Shown here in pieces: positions 46,576 through 58,332 of a stretch of DNA of 60,810 bases (the first letter of the stretch is position 1; every line of letters begins with the position of its first letter). Source of the stretch: Acanthaster planci (Eukaryota > Echinodermata > Asteroidea > Valvatida > Acanthasteridae); NCBI RefSeq assembly GCF_001949145.1, contig NW_019091439.1, positions 1,065,581-1,126,390 on the forward strand. Reading direction: 5' to 3'. The notes beneath the pieces were generated by a model, which was not told the origin of the DNA, ran no database searches, and was given only the letters and a program-made list of their open reading frames with translations. Both the position numbers and the translations under genes were made by a program.

Positions 46576-49550
46576 TGTTGTTTGAACAGTCCAAACAGTC
46601 CTTTCAAGTTAATTTGTCACCTGATGTTATCAGCTCTTCTCGTCTTAAAGTATTTAAACACGATTACAGTGGAGTGTTGACGGTGGGCAAAGTCCCTGCA
46701 GTCTGGAACTTGATTGGGAATCCAGGTATTGTAGGATGTTGTAAGACTCCTTGCTTTTCTTACAAATGGCTTGAAGACCTATTGTAGACACTGTGCTGGA
46801 CATGTCAGTGTGGCAATTACCATCAAGATCTAAGCACCTTCTCTGTCTGCTTCAAAGTCAAGTCTGATACCTGTTGGCCTGATGGAGTCAGTCATTTTTT
46901 AAAATTTAAGCAGCACTTATTGATGTTTGTTATTGTTGACTACTTTTGATTAATCAGTGTGCTTGGCAGACTGGCTTCCTGGCTTCCGGCAACTTTGGAA
47001 ATTGGTAGCCATTTAAGTCCAGTGAACTGCATTCATTTTGGAAGAGTGGGCATCCGTGTAATTTCAATTTGAGTGTTTGAGCCCCTATTATGTGTATTTA
47101 TTATTCTAGAAAGAGGGGCTGTCGTTAGCTTTTTATTAGCAATTTAAGTAGCTTCTTGAGAAATGATATTTGCGAGAGCAGGTTGCGTATTAAAACTGTA
47201 ATGGCCCGTACAGCATGCCAATTTTTAAAGTGAAAATGAAATTCTGGACTGTGCCGTTTTAAATTTGTTTGATGGGGTGCATGGTGTGCATAGAGTCAAT
47301 AAGTTATGATGGTATGTATTTGACATTACATGTATGTCCAATAGATGCGTTCTTGTGAGCTGAATTTTTATGTGTGTGAACTCACAAAACCTTTATACAG
47401 TCAACTCTCAGTAGTATGAGCTTGGATAAGACAAGGTTTCGGTTAAGATGAGCATATTTCACCAGTCCTGACCAAAGTGTGTGCATTCCTACAGTGTTCT
47501 AGCCAGGCGTTCAAAAGCATATCGGGCCGATACGCTGAGCTAAAACCCAGACACCCTGAAAATCCCCGATACGCAATCGATACGCTTCTATTTTCCTGGA
47601 GAATGCTAATATTAAGTTTAAGAGACATTGCAATCAGAGATTTGAAAAAAGAATTCTTCAAAAATACTGTCAAAAAGTTACCAGAATATCGACAATATGC
47701 ATCGAAATTGAACGAAACTTCCACAACGTGACACAGTACACATGTCGTACACACGTACAAGTTTCCACAGTACAGCTAGCTCTGTGGAGACATCACGTAC
47801 GTGCGGCATGCACAATACTGGTTCCCGCCGCACCTCTGACAAATTAATAGCAAGAGAAGACAGGTTAGGAGCCAGAGTACAGCTCCAGATTGTGCACAGC
47901 CGCAATGACATGGCTGGCAGCATGGTAGTTACCCGAACCTTTCAAATGGTGTTACCTTGAAAACTGTCAAAGTAAGCGACAACTAACTCATAACAAAACT
48001 TGGTCTTCCTTTCTCTGTAGTTTCTTCTCGATGCATTTATATAGATGGTTATTTTGATATGCTTTGGGTTATGAGGACGATTTTTGGTAAGACTGTGGCG
48101 GTGGTACATGTACATGTATGATTCTGTACCACATCCCATCCACGCAGTCTTGTCGTGTTTTCGTGTCCATGCCGGGTATCTTCACAAGTGTGGAACAGAG
48201 CATTTTTCTTTATATTTTCGGTATTGTTAATCGTTTTCATTTATTTTTTGGTAGTGCATGTTCGTTATGTTTTTACTTTTGGCACAAACATCTAACCTTG
48301 CGATATCGATAACAAGAATAAGTTCGGAATGATGGTAACTTGTATTCTTTTCGACAAAAGTTTTAGAACCCAGCAAGAAAGTACAAACAACGGTAGGGGT
48401 AGAGGTGCATTAAGTTGATATTTAAGTAGACATGCCTATTTTTGTATACGTAAAATAATCACACATGTTGAATTCGAAATGAAAACTGAGGTGTTCCGTG
48501 AAGGCCTGTTAAGCTTGTTTATTTTTCATTGATGCACAATTTCGTACCATGGAGCTTCTCAAACAAGAACAAACACCTGTAAAATACTATTGTGCAGTAA
48601 TGAAACGTGGATCAGTTGGTTATTAGACATTTGCCCCTTTCCTTAGTAAATGCACAACAAAAACACAAAGCGAAGCCGCCTTCTCCCCAAAAGGAGAGAA
48701 AAGGATAGAAACCTGTCTCAAACTGATAATTGCTTTCTACAATGACTGAATGGGGTAATGGGAACTTAAAACAAAGCTGTTATATTTAATGTAATCAATG
48801 TTAAACAGCGCCCTCAGGTGTCAAATAATATCCAGTTACCCCCCCCTCCCCCGCATCCGGCAAGTTGGGCAGATGCCCCTGTCCTTTAATTTCATCCTGG
48901 CTAGAATGCTGCATTTCTTTGAGGAAAATAATCCTTAATACGACCTTTGGTGATGTGAGATTTCAGTTAAGACGAGTGCTTTTTCTGGTCCGGTCAAATG
49001 AAAATTTATTGTTGTCTCTCTATTTAGCACAAGCATTTTGGAAGTAACTCGTCAATCAATGAACCCATTCAATACAGGTGCTGTTGTACTTGGCGCAGTG
49101 ATAATGCTCGCTGATCCATGACTGCGGTTTTGGAGCATTTCAGATTCCCGAGCAATCAAAGGGGTTTTGTGGGCACATTATTGCCGCCCGATCAGATTCA
49201 TTTGTCATTAAAATCCCTTCATCTCTTACCTGTAAATGTCCTTTTGGAAGTCATATTTACGAGTTTTAAATCCCAAAGCTATAAAACTAAAATGCATTTC
49301 CTGCTAAACACATATTATGCAGGCCCCGACCTACGCCCTCTATTGTTCATTGAAAATTCACTGGTTTCCTTTACTTTCACCAACTAAAATGTTAATGTAC
49401 TTACATGTACGTGGGCGTTCTCTCGCGACAGCGACCACACTGTGCAAGTTACATCATTTCGACAATGACTGGTAATGAGTCCATTTTCCCTGTTGTTGCA
49501 TTTTATGATTTTATGAAAACTGGGCCTCCAGTTTTTATATACATGTATAT
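46576..49550. other. Intergenic sequence between lectin copies
   Basis: No gene was recognised. TIR-like sequences reminiscent of Tigger elements occur at 47398-47470 (CAGTCAACTCTCAGTAGTAT) and 48928-48995 (TTAATACGACC, TTCAGTTAAGACGAG). An 84-codon ORF (47477-47731) has no known motif. Confidence 0.35.
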
Positions 49551-49924
49551 GTCAACAGGACTTCCATCCAACCAGGCAAAAGTGCCTTCCATAGCAGAAT
49601 CATTGTACCCTATCCCTGTGCTGATATAGACACCAGGAATTGCAGACAAAAGATACAGTATTGACCAACAAAATTATTCTCCCCCTGATTGAGTATGGAT
49701 GCCAGGTGAGCTGGCCTTCCTTGCTGAGAGTAACTCTGATAGTGTCGCTCCGCGCTGTTCTCGTTTTTCTTCTTTGTCACTGCAAGATAGCAGCTGTCTT
49801 GAAATGCCAGCCATGGAGGCTGACAGTGGGCTCTCCTTGTGACTTCGCAACTTTGAACTGGGAAGGCATTGACGAATCTTGCAAAATACACCAAGGCACA
49901 GAACAGTAGCACCAAAGGAGACAT
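49551..49924 (-). pseudogene. C-type lectin pseudogene of the array
   Basis: The start resembles its neighbours: a signal peptide (MSPLVLLFCALVYFARFVNA), then CQPPWLAFQDSCYLAV, HYQSYSQQGRPAHLASIL and ENNFVGQY. The Cys of HC is Tyr here, which removes a core disulphide. After VGQY the frame shifts and reaches a stop at 49610. The lectin sequence resumes in another frame (IGYND, AWLDGSPVD) to about 49551. There homology ends at a TATACATGTATATG stretch, so the loop and the last cysteines are missing. Truncated and frameshifted, it cannot make a lectin fold. Confidence 0.85.
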
Positions 49925-51580
49925 GGCAAACAGAATTCCTTTAAAATACTGGTACCAAATGAGGGAAAAACTGATTTACACCTACATGTATGCAAAACAG
50001 TCCATTTTCTCTCAAAGTAAAGATGCTTCTATTAAGCAGAAATGCATCACCTGTGTCGGCAGGTAAATGCGTGACAATATATCAATGCATGATTCACTGT
50101 ATTACATGTATTCACTTGTTACTGCTTTTCACTGAATCTTTATTTTTGTTTGTCTGCTTGTCTCTACACACCAGTACAGCTTTCATTTAGTGTTACAAGG
50201 GACATCACTGTAGATCAATAAAAATCAAGGCAGCGCTTGTCCATTCGCTTGACAAGTTCTCTGTTAATTGTTACATGTACACTCGGTAGTAATTGTCCAC
50301 AAATCTTTGTCACTGGACTTCTCCATTTCTTTTCGGGTAGCATTCCTTCTGTGTGGATTCTCTTGTGGCGCCATACTTGCCTTGTAAAAGAGACCAAAGA
50401 AATTGCTCTATTAAACCTAACTCTCAGTTGAGGGCCTTTCAGCTTTGCACATTGTACACTGTATCAATGGAATCTCTTCTGTTACAACAGAGCGATTGCG
50501 CCCGCTAAATCATGTGACCTGTAGTGGGTATCGACCCCATAGCATGGTGTGTTTTTAGTGTCGTTTACAAACAATACAGCCAACTTACGGTAAAGTACTC
50601 AGCACATCAGTCTGAGTACGGTGCAGACCATCAGCTTTATTTCTTGGTAAATGAAACACTTTGCTTTCTGTGGATGCTGAAAAAATGTGTGAAGTTTTGC
50701 TTAGACCAGTGCATTAACCCTAGCCCTGCCAAACTCAGCACAGTGCATCAGGTGAAAGACCTTGGTGCACTTTGCTGTACTGGCAATCCACAGCAGCCGA
50801 ACAAATTGACCATGTTGAGATGATGGGAGATACATGTAGTCCCATTGAACAATGTCACTGTTGGGTCATTCTGTGTCAATTCAACACGCCTTTGGACCTG
50901 TCACGGATTGAAATGAAATTCAGTGTGCTGACTGGATTCCTTGAGAAACCGCAGAAATGGAAATTTGATGTCAATTTGACAATTAGTTTTTGAGGTACGG
51001 GTTATGAAAATTTTGACTGATTACCTTGACCTGCTTTGTTTGGACAGCCAAAATCTCCTAAAGTAAAACATCCACAGAGATAAAAATTTACACCGTCTTT
51101 CATAAAATAAAACCAAATTTATTCCACGTACCACTGAAAAATTATGCAAATGTATGACCTTTGACCTTGGTTTGCAAAAATGCGTATTTTTCAAAATTTG
51201 AAGGTTTTGTTTTATTGTTAGCTTAAGATGTAACCAACATTTCCAGAAAGATTTAGCATGGGTACTCCTAAGATTTTTGAGTTGTGTTCATTTGAACCTG
51301 AAATGCGCCAAGTTAGTGATGTAACTTGCTCCACCTTGGGTGGATTAGAGCTTTCAATCACAGGGGTACATGTAACTTAATATTTTCGGATCAACCACTG
51401 TTTGACACCTTGTCTGAACATACCCATTGTGAGTTAGTTTTTTTTTTACTAAGGCGGCGGTCTATCATTTGCCAACTAGTGGTTGTCAAAAGTGCAGCTG
51501 TGACCTATCGGAAGAGAGGGTACCATACCGACATGTACACTTAGTTCTTGTTAACTCACCTGCAGAAATAGCATCATCTC
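49925..51580. other. Intergenic sequence between lectin copies
   Basis: No gene was recognised. On the minus strand, AATAAA (TTTATT at 51211-51216) lies about 370 bases beyond the stop of the lectin at 51581 and could be its polyadenylation signal. Confidence 0.35.
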
Positions 51581-52129
51581 CTACACTTTGCACTTTGTCC
51601 CAGTGACTGGCTTTGGCACCATGGTGCTCGGCATCTTGCACACTGAGTACATGGCTCCACCGCAAAAGAATTCTTTCCATTTTTTTTCCAAATGTAAATG
51701 GATGCAGTCCTGATTCCCAAATCTATCACCAACAGGAAAACCTGGTAGCCAATTCTCATAGCCAACAGGACTTCCATCCAACCAAGTATAATTGCCTTCC
51801 TCTGCCAAGTCATTGTATCCTATCCATATGTTGAACTCATAATCTTGAAATACAGACAAGACATATTGGCCGACAAAATTGTTCTCCTCCTGACTGCGTA
51901 TGGATGCCAGGTGAGCTGGCCCTCCCTGCTGAGAGTAACTCTGGCAGTGTCCCTCAGCACCAAAGTAGTTTCTCTTCTGTGTCACCACAAGATAGCAGCT
52001 GTCTTGAAATGCCAGCCATGGAGGCTGACAGGGCATTTTCCTTGTGACTTGATTGGAGCAAGTGTTGACCAATCTTGTGAAATACAGCAAGGTGCAGAGC
52101 AGCCGTGTCCAAGGAAACATAGTCAACAA
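51581..52129 (-). CDS. Secreted C-type lectin, paralogue 2 of the array
   Basis: This single-exon ORF has 182 codons. The signal peptide is MLTMFPWTRLLCTLLYFTRL. The mature part has the same architecture as paralogue 1: PCQPPWLAFQDSCY, AEGHCQSYSQ, IWIGYNDL, YTWLDGS, PGFPVGDRFGNQDC, KKWKEFFC and YSVCKM. Over about 150 core residues I count only around six differences from paralogue 1 (for example GHC for RHC, IRS for ILS, DYEF for DVTF, WLPG for WRPG). The first residues and the tail (STMVPKPVTGTKCKV) differ completely. The FPV/WKE ligand loop is shared. The pattern suggests recent duplication or gene conversion limited to the core. Confidence 0.87.
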   Translation of the reverse strand: MLTMFPWTRLLCTLLYFTRLVNTCSNQVTRKMPCQPPWLAFQDSCYLVVTQKRNYFGAEGHCQSYSQQGGPAHLASIRSQEENNFVGQYVLSVFQDYEFNIWIGYNDLAEEGNYTWLDGSPVGYENWLPGFPVGDRFGNQDCIHLHLEKKWKEFFCGGAMYSVCKMPSTMVPKPVTGTKCKV

Positions 52130-52985
52130 AACTCTTCAACTACCAAACGTGAGTGGTGTTGAATTGTTGCCAATGGAATCGTGGTCAGCCTTCCACTGTT
52201 ATCAGACATACATGTACTTTTTCTACAGTAATGTGCATAAACATTAGCTGTACAACAGGGAAATGCACAACATGTATATGGCCACTGTTGTAGGCAGCTC
52301 AGATGTTGAAATTTTCAAATATCATCCAGGAAAAATAGTTTCCATACATGTACATAGTTTTCCCTCAAAGAGGAGATGCTTCTTCAAAGCAGTCAAGCAC
52401 TGCACTGCAGTTCCTGTACATGCGTATATTAGCACACATTTACACACAGCCCTATTATTGATATCACTGCTTTTCATGGAGGGGTAAGTTTCATTGGCCC
52501 ACCTCCATACGTACTGTGTAATGCTCGCATTTCATGTTACCACAGAAACTACATGTACTTGGAGCCTATTAAAATCAAGACAGCGCGAAGCAATAATTCT
52601 GGTACACGTACCCTAGTTCTCCATTGTTACATACACACACTCTGTGTCGATAATCCTCAGACACGAATCCTCGCCACAGGAGGTTTTCAATTGAAATTTG
52701 CCCAAATTGGTTCCATGAAGATGCTCTCGTGCTGCCAATTACATCATTTTCTTCAGTGAAGGTGATGAAGCAACTTGGCCTTAACTCCCAGGGAGAGCCT
52801 TACATCTTTGTAGCACAGCTTTGTAGCACAGTAACAAACTGTAAGAGAGTGTAAATTCTTACATAATGGAAAGCTACAACTGTGGTATAGATGCACCGTA
52901 TGTATACCGCATCTTCCTCCTAGACTACCTGTACCTTGTTCTTTGGAAGTACAAGGTACATGTATGTAAGAAGCTCCATTTTAAA

Positions 52986-53114
52986 GGGAATAACTATGTG
53001 CTTGGCAGGTCGGGAGAATGCTCGGGAGAATGGTCACGACTGTTTATCAGCGTTCGGTCTCCTGAGAAGGTCTTAAACGTTAGTTTAAGACTGGCCAAGC
53101 ACATATTTATTCCC
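52986..53114. repeat. Short foldback repeat
   Basis: GGGAATAACTATGTGCTTGGC pairs, in its first and last bases and most between, with GCCAAGCACATATTTATTCC on the right. The loop is about 90 bases. It could be a small MITE. Confidence 0.6.
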
Positions 53115-53780
53115 ATTCATAAATACCTTTTTATTCAGAGAGTCAAAAGAAGTCAACATATGATGGATTTCCAGTGATTTTGTTCTAAAATGTTCCTTTT
53201 TTCTCGGAACACCCCTGTCAATTTTATGGTATATTCCTTTTGAAAGTTGTCCAATACTCGTAGAATCCCCTTCGATGAACTTGGCGTGCACGTGGCACAT
53301 CACGTTCACACAGACTTCTGACCAATCAGACCCAAATAAACTGTCTTGTATCCATCTGCCAGCGTGTGATTTAGGCAGTGGGCATTATGAAATGTTAGTA
53401 GACAGTCACTTGACGCATTTCAATCAATAGGAAAGCTGTCTAAGGTATTTATAAATACATTGTAGAGGAGGATGTGACTTATATGTAATCAAACTAACTA
53501 TTGGGTTGGTGCTTACATACACGTAGACTAACCCAAAACACAAGTTTTTGCATAAACTTTCATATTCAGTGAACAACTTAATCATAAATGTACATTGTAT
53601 CTAATGAAAAGGCTTACCGTGGAGCAGTATTGTTCTAGTAGGGTCAACATGTGTGGTACTCAGAAGGTGGTACATGTACATGTAATCAGTCAGTGGTAAC
53701 ATAAAGTCAGAGTCAGTATTAATGCGGAATGTTTAATATAGTCAGTGATTTCATGGTGCAGTATATCTGTTTTTTTCCAG

Positions 53781-53918
53781 TCTCTTTGACACCAGCCACT
53801 CTAACATGGCTTAATGTGTGGCCTGGTATTAAAACCACTGGAAGAACACTCAAGCTCCATGTTTACGTGTGCTCCCAGTTCCATGGTACTCTGGGCATAG
53901 TAAGGCATCAATCTACCA
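53781..53918 (+). CDS. Candidate internal exon, unknown protein
   Basis: A 138-base open stretch is bounded by a strong polypyrimidine acceptor (TTTTTTTCCAG) and a consensus donor (ACCA/GTAAGT). It reads SLTPATLTWLNVWPGIKTTG followed by RTLKLHVYVCSQFHGTLGIV. Its length is a multiple of three, so it would be a phase-symmetric exon. No family was recognised and no partner exons were found, so it may be fortuitous. Confidence 0.22.
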
Positions 53919-55210
53919 GTAAGTGAAGTTTTATGAACTGGATGGAGGCAGTACAGATGTACCGGTAGTGCATTTCACCTGTATTTGTACCGGTATACGT
54001 GTACTGTGTATTTGTCCAATGGCACAAATTATTTAGATGGGTTGAGTTCAGGCTTTCTCGTCCAGGGGAAGATTGGCAATTGTGTGTTCTCAAGTGGCTT
54101 CAATAACTTTATATTAGAAATACACACAACGTGTATGAACATGGACAGACGGACATGTATCCCCATACTGCGGTTTGCAGCGCGGTAACATTCATTCATT
54201 TTTCAAATATCCATTGTACCTCCACTGTGCCATTGATCCTTTTTATGGAATCAGCACAATGTAAATTTTCAATTATTATAAATTTTTAGAGTGTAACATG
54301 TACATGTAGGTACACTACATGTTTATGTATTGGGTATTTTTGTACATTGCATTGGGTATATGGTTTAACCCTGTTGGAAGGTTTATGGACCATCTCAATG
54401 CCAAGGATGCATCCCTTCCCCAAGAACTCAGCTATCCCCATGCCCAATTTTTTTTTAAAGCTTGGCATGCATATTTAGATTATAATTATCAGTACAAGTT
54501 TGACATTTCATCTCAGTCCAGCATATGGTTTTGTTGTCACTGTTATTGGATGTTAAAAGCCACTGGTGGCATTCCAGCTCATTTGCATTGAGCACATCAG
54601 TGGAAGTGGGAAAAGCATGTACATTTTGGCCTGTCATTTAAAAAAAGGGGCCACCTGAGAACGGTTTGTCTGACTTTCACAAAATTTGTTTCAAAATGAC
54701 CACAAGAAGTTACTGGCAAAAGCTCATGAAGGCCTAGGAGTGAAACTTAACACATGTACCGGTATGTGTAATGGACTGTTTGCCTTCACCAATGTTCTGT
54801 AGTTTAGAATTTGTTCCCGATCACAAATGCTGAAGTTGAAACTGCTAAATTCTTGGCAATAAACATGTATAGGTACATGTACATGTACCATTCATTTCTC
54901 TTGCTCATGACTGAACTGAAATTGCACATGTACCAGGTAGTCCTTGCAAGGACCCAAGAAAGTACATGTACATGCCCAGGTTTTCATTAAAAGGTACTGT
55001 ACATGTATCAACACGGATGTTGCTTTGTTTTCAACAAGGACAATACTGAGCATTCAGTACACGGAAAGCCCTTACATTCAGATTGAATACATGCATATAC
55101 AGTGTATATCAATTCAAAGGTGCATGAACACATATACATGTACATGTACATGTATTCGTGTAGGTACCTATTGAAACCGTGCATATCAGGATCTTTGAGG
55201 TCAGCTCCAG

Positions 55211-55726
55211 TTAGACCAAGGCATATCTTGACATCTTACAAACAAATGGCATTTCATCCCAGCAAAAGTATTCCTTCCATTGAGGTCCCGCGAATGTGTG
55301 GATACAGTCCTGATCTCCATAGGCATCACCAACAGGAAAACCAGGTTTCCAGTTTTCATAGCCACCACGACTTCCATCCAACCAGGTGTAGATGCCTTCA
55401 ACTGCCAGGTCATTGTATCCGATCCATGTGTCGTGGTCACCATTCAAGATATCAATGAATTGGCCCTCTTGTTCACTGAGTACGGATGCCAGATGAGCGG
55501 GCCTGGATTGTGCAGACAAAGCCATGCAGTATTGCTCAGCGGAAGCATAACTTTTTGACTCATGGACAGACAAATAGCAGTTTTCCTTAAATGCTTGCCA
55601 GGGGGACTCGCAGTCACGAAACCTGTATCTCTCAATTCGCCGACATCTGCCAGCAACTGGTGTCAGTTGAGACAAGAATAGCAAGACAAGCACATTGAGC
55701 AGACTGTGCAAAGGAGACATCTTCAT
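55211..55726 (-). CDS. Secreted C-type lectin, paralogue 3 of the array
   Basis: This single-exon ORF has 171 codons. It has a long signal peptide (LLNVLVLLFLSQLTPVAG), a basic linker (RCRRIERYRFRDC), then the domain: CESPWQAFKENCYLSV, AEQYCMALSA, RPAHLASVLS, DTWIGYNDL, YTWLDGS, PGFPVGDAYGDQDC, PQWKEYFC and PFVCKM. The core is clearly diverged from paralogues 1 and 2, yet FPVGD and WKE are kept exactly, arguing that this altered loop is maintained. The stop follows soon after the last cysteine (SRYALV). Like the others it should be exported with a single lectin domain. No membrane anchor is present. Confidence 0.87.
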   Translation of the reverse strand: MKMSPLHSLLNVLVLLFLSQLTPVAGRCRRIERYRFRDCESPWQAFKENCYLSVHESKSYASAEQYCMALSAQSRPAHLASVLSEQEGQFIDILNGDHDTWIGYNDLAVEGIYTWLDGSRGGYENWKPGFPVGDAYGDQDCIHTFAGPQWKEYFCWDEMPFVCKMSRYALV

Positions 55727-58332
55727 TTCTGAGATACGTCAAGAAAAGTCTCTGTCGACTTGAAACCCTTCAGAAACAAGCTTTTACTTCTTTGCTGTTC
55801 ATGTACCCTAGTTGAAAGTACCAGTGGAAGAGTGGGATAAATTTTCCTTGAGGTGTTCACACTGAAAAGTAGAAACACATTTCTCTTTCCAAGGCAAAGT
55901 TCAATCGCACAATTAAACCATTTGAAGCATTGTGCTATCCGTCTAAAGCTCTTGGCATTAACAAAATTCTGTGACAATGTGCATAAAAATAGCAAAGTTG
56001 TGTTGCCAAATTTGGCCTCTCCAGTACTTTGTTTTGTCACAGAAATCTGTCTCTCTGGATTCTGACGTTGTTCTTAAGACGGCTTGCTTCAGTTCTTCTC
56101 TGTGTACAGTGGCTGAGCACTTTTTTGGTATTGTGAGCGACGCAGACAGCCAATAGTCATGTGGACAGAGCACTGTGGTTCGAGTATTGTGACTTGACCA
56201 GAGTCATGGAATTCTAACCTTCCCTACCTTACTTTACGGGCACTCTACCACTTTATTTGCAGCAGGCACATGTCTGTTAACAATTTATTTTGAGGCATAA
56301 ACCCTATGCATGCATTTCCATTGCTTGCTTTTGTGCTCCTAGAAGTATTTCAATATATGAATTGATTGAAGTCTGATTAACTGATGAAAGTAAGGCTTGA
56401 AATGCCTATTTATCTTCATGTCTGCATCCTGTTAGCATTGTATGTTACCAAGGAGACTGTTCTGCTGAAGTACTGAATAATTAATGGCAGTAACATAGCT
56501 CTGTGCACCCCTTGGTTGTTAATTAATTTTCTCTATCCACTGGAACCTTCTCTACTAGCACCCTGGAGAGATGGATAAAACTACTAGTTACCTGTCGCTA
56601 ACCTCTAGCTCCACTGTTCTTGCTGGGTAACCATTGAACATTTAACTTCAGAAGTAATTACTTCTCGATGCAGTTAAAGTGAGCAAGACAAATGGTGCTG
56701 TATTTGTGTACGCAAATGTATTTGTGTATGCTGTATTTTTACACAATGGTGTAACTCCACTTACGCCACATTTTATTGTGTAAGTTGCGCTACAAATTAA
56801 GACTGATTTCACAGAAATTATGCACTGCGTAAGTCTGCAACTTATGCAACAAATTAAGGCGTAATTAAGCAGTCATTTTTAGGTGGTGTAAGTTGTGCCA
56901 AACGAAGCAAAAATGAACGATTTGACTTGCTTATCAAGTCCGGTTAAGCTTCATCATTGCTGAACTTATTAAGGATTATACGAGAAATCAACAACTTTGT
57001 TCCAGATGGTATTAATAAACTTGTTTGGCTGTGAGAAAACTGCGAAACCTTTTGTCCAGTTCCGAGAAAAAAAAAGAAAACTTTTTTTCAAAATGGGGGG
57101 CGGATGTGATGCAATGACTTTTTGATGACTGCTGTTATATTGCAAGAAAAACAGCTGTCGTAAAAGCCGTTTTGTCCTCGTCCAAGAAATTTAACATTAT
57201 TAAAACGTGGCACATAACTTTTCGTGAAATCGACCGTAAGCATATTGTGTAGCTACAGCATAAATTGTGTCACAAGGCTTACGCATGGTTCAGAGTTACG
57301 CCACATTTTGTGAAATCGGCTGCTGGTGTACAGGTGCACAAATCAATATGAAACTTGCTTGCTATTGAAAACGTGTTAAAAACTTAAAGACAAACCAGAT
57401 AGACAAGTGCACCTGCAGGGGAGAATGGGACAAGTTGAGCCACTTTTGCCCTTTAATGTTGTGTATTTATATTAACCGTGTTAACCCACCGTTAACTAGG
57501 AGCTTCTGGGGAAAAATGGCTTGGATGGTATTGTTCATGAAAAACTAATAAAAAGATATGTGGCTTTTTCAAGCATTCAGTGGATTGAGATTCACAATAT
57601 CTGCAACCGACTTGTCACAAATTGGTGATCCTTTTTCATCAACAAACCTATCACTGTTCTGATATGTGTTCACGGATTGGAAATCTGTCTGTTCTCACAT
57701 AAGATCTGCGTAGGCTGAAATCATTTCATTGAAGACATCAGAAATCTTCCCTTGGTACATGCGTTCACAAGTTTAACTTTTCAAGGAAAAATGAAGTCAT
57801 CAGCGTAGCATGACTGACCAGATGGCATGGATAGTCCATCACTGCTGTTATTCAGTCACATCACATGTTTGGAGGACAACATACGGTACCGGTACACTCC
57901 TGCCAAGAAGGTCCTCAGCACTGCAGTCATGTCCTGGAAAGGTTTTCCTTTGGTTTCTGGCTGGTCAAGGCCTAGAAATGGCCCCAAGAAGACCTTGGAT
58001 TGAGTAACTGGGAGAGTGAGGTCGAGAGAGCGTTGAACATTCCTGTTTGACGTGATACAGGAATTTCGCGGCTATCTTTGTAGTTACATTAAGCACACAT
58101 GGGCGTTTTTGTAGAAGTTTCAGAATTGGTCTAGATTCAGTTACATGTGTTTCAATGTAGTTGGTTTGGTGCTTTCAATTAAAGACGTATACATGTACAT
58201 GTAGGTACCAATGTATGATTCACATGGGAGACAAAAATAAGAGTACATGTATGGTACATGTGTGTTTTCTGTTAGAGGATGTGGTCTTTTTTCTACCAGT
58301 ATTTAAAATGAGCTCACCTTGATGTGTAGTTT
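55727..58332. other. Intergenic sequence with a shared 5' block and a possible foldback
   Basis: The first 350 bases resemble the upstream region of paralogue 4 (listed separately). Around 56800-57330, GATTTCACAGAAATTATGCA and the complement of TTACGCCACATTTTGTGAAA form a weak outer inverted repeat, with many TTACGC/GCGTAA words inside, probably a decayed MITE. No gene was recognised. Confidence 0.4.
55820..56075 (-). promoter_or_regulatory. 5'-flanking block shared among lectin paralogues
   Basis: Upstream of paralogue 3, the blocks GTGGGATAAATTTTCCTTGA, AAAGTAGAAACACATTTCTC, CTGTGACAA and TGGATTCTGACGTTG match, in order and spacing, GTGGGGTAAATTCCCTTGA, AAAGTAGGAAAACACTTTTT, CTGTGACAG and TGGATTCCGTTG at 59000-59220 upstream of paralogue 4. 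Part of it (GTTGAATTGTTGCCAATGG) also occurs at 52157-52175 upstream of paralogue 2. It is therefore duplicated 5' flanking DNA that may contain common promoter elements. No specific factor site is claimed. Confidence 0.5.

Larger units (their letters stand above)
52130..55210. other. Intergenic sequence between lectin copies
   Basis: A small inverted repeat lies at 52986-53114. A candidate plus-strand exon at 53781-53918 is listed separately. TACATGTA words are dense from 54295 to 55160. Nothing else coding was recognised. Confidence 0.4.

Noticed and set aside
46147-46680. 177-codon plus-strand ORF
   Set aside because: It is the antisense shadow of the lectin coding sequence at 46015-46575. 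The same shadow recurs over every paralogue.
57810-58007. Possible exon on the minus strand (KPFQDMTAVLRTFLAGVYRY)
   Set aside because: The reading looks protein-like, but neither flanking splice sites nor a known family support it.
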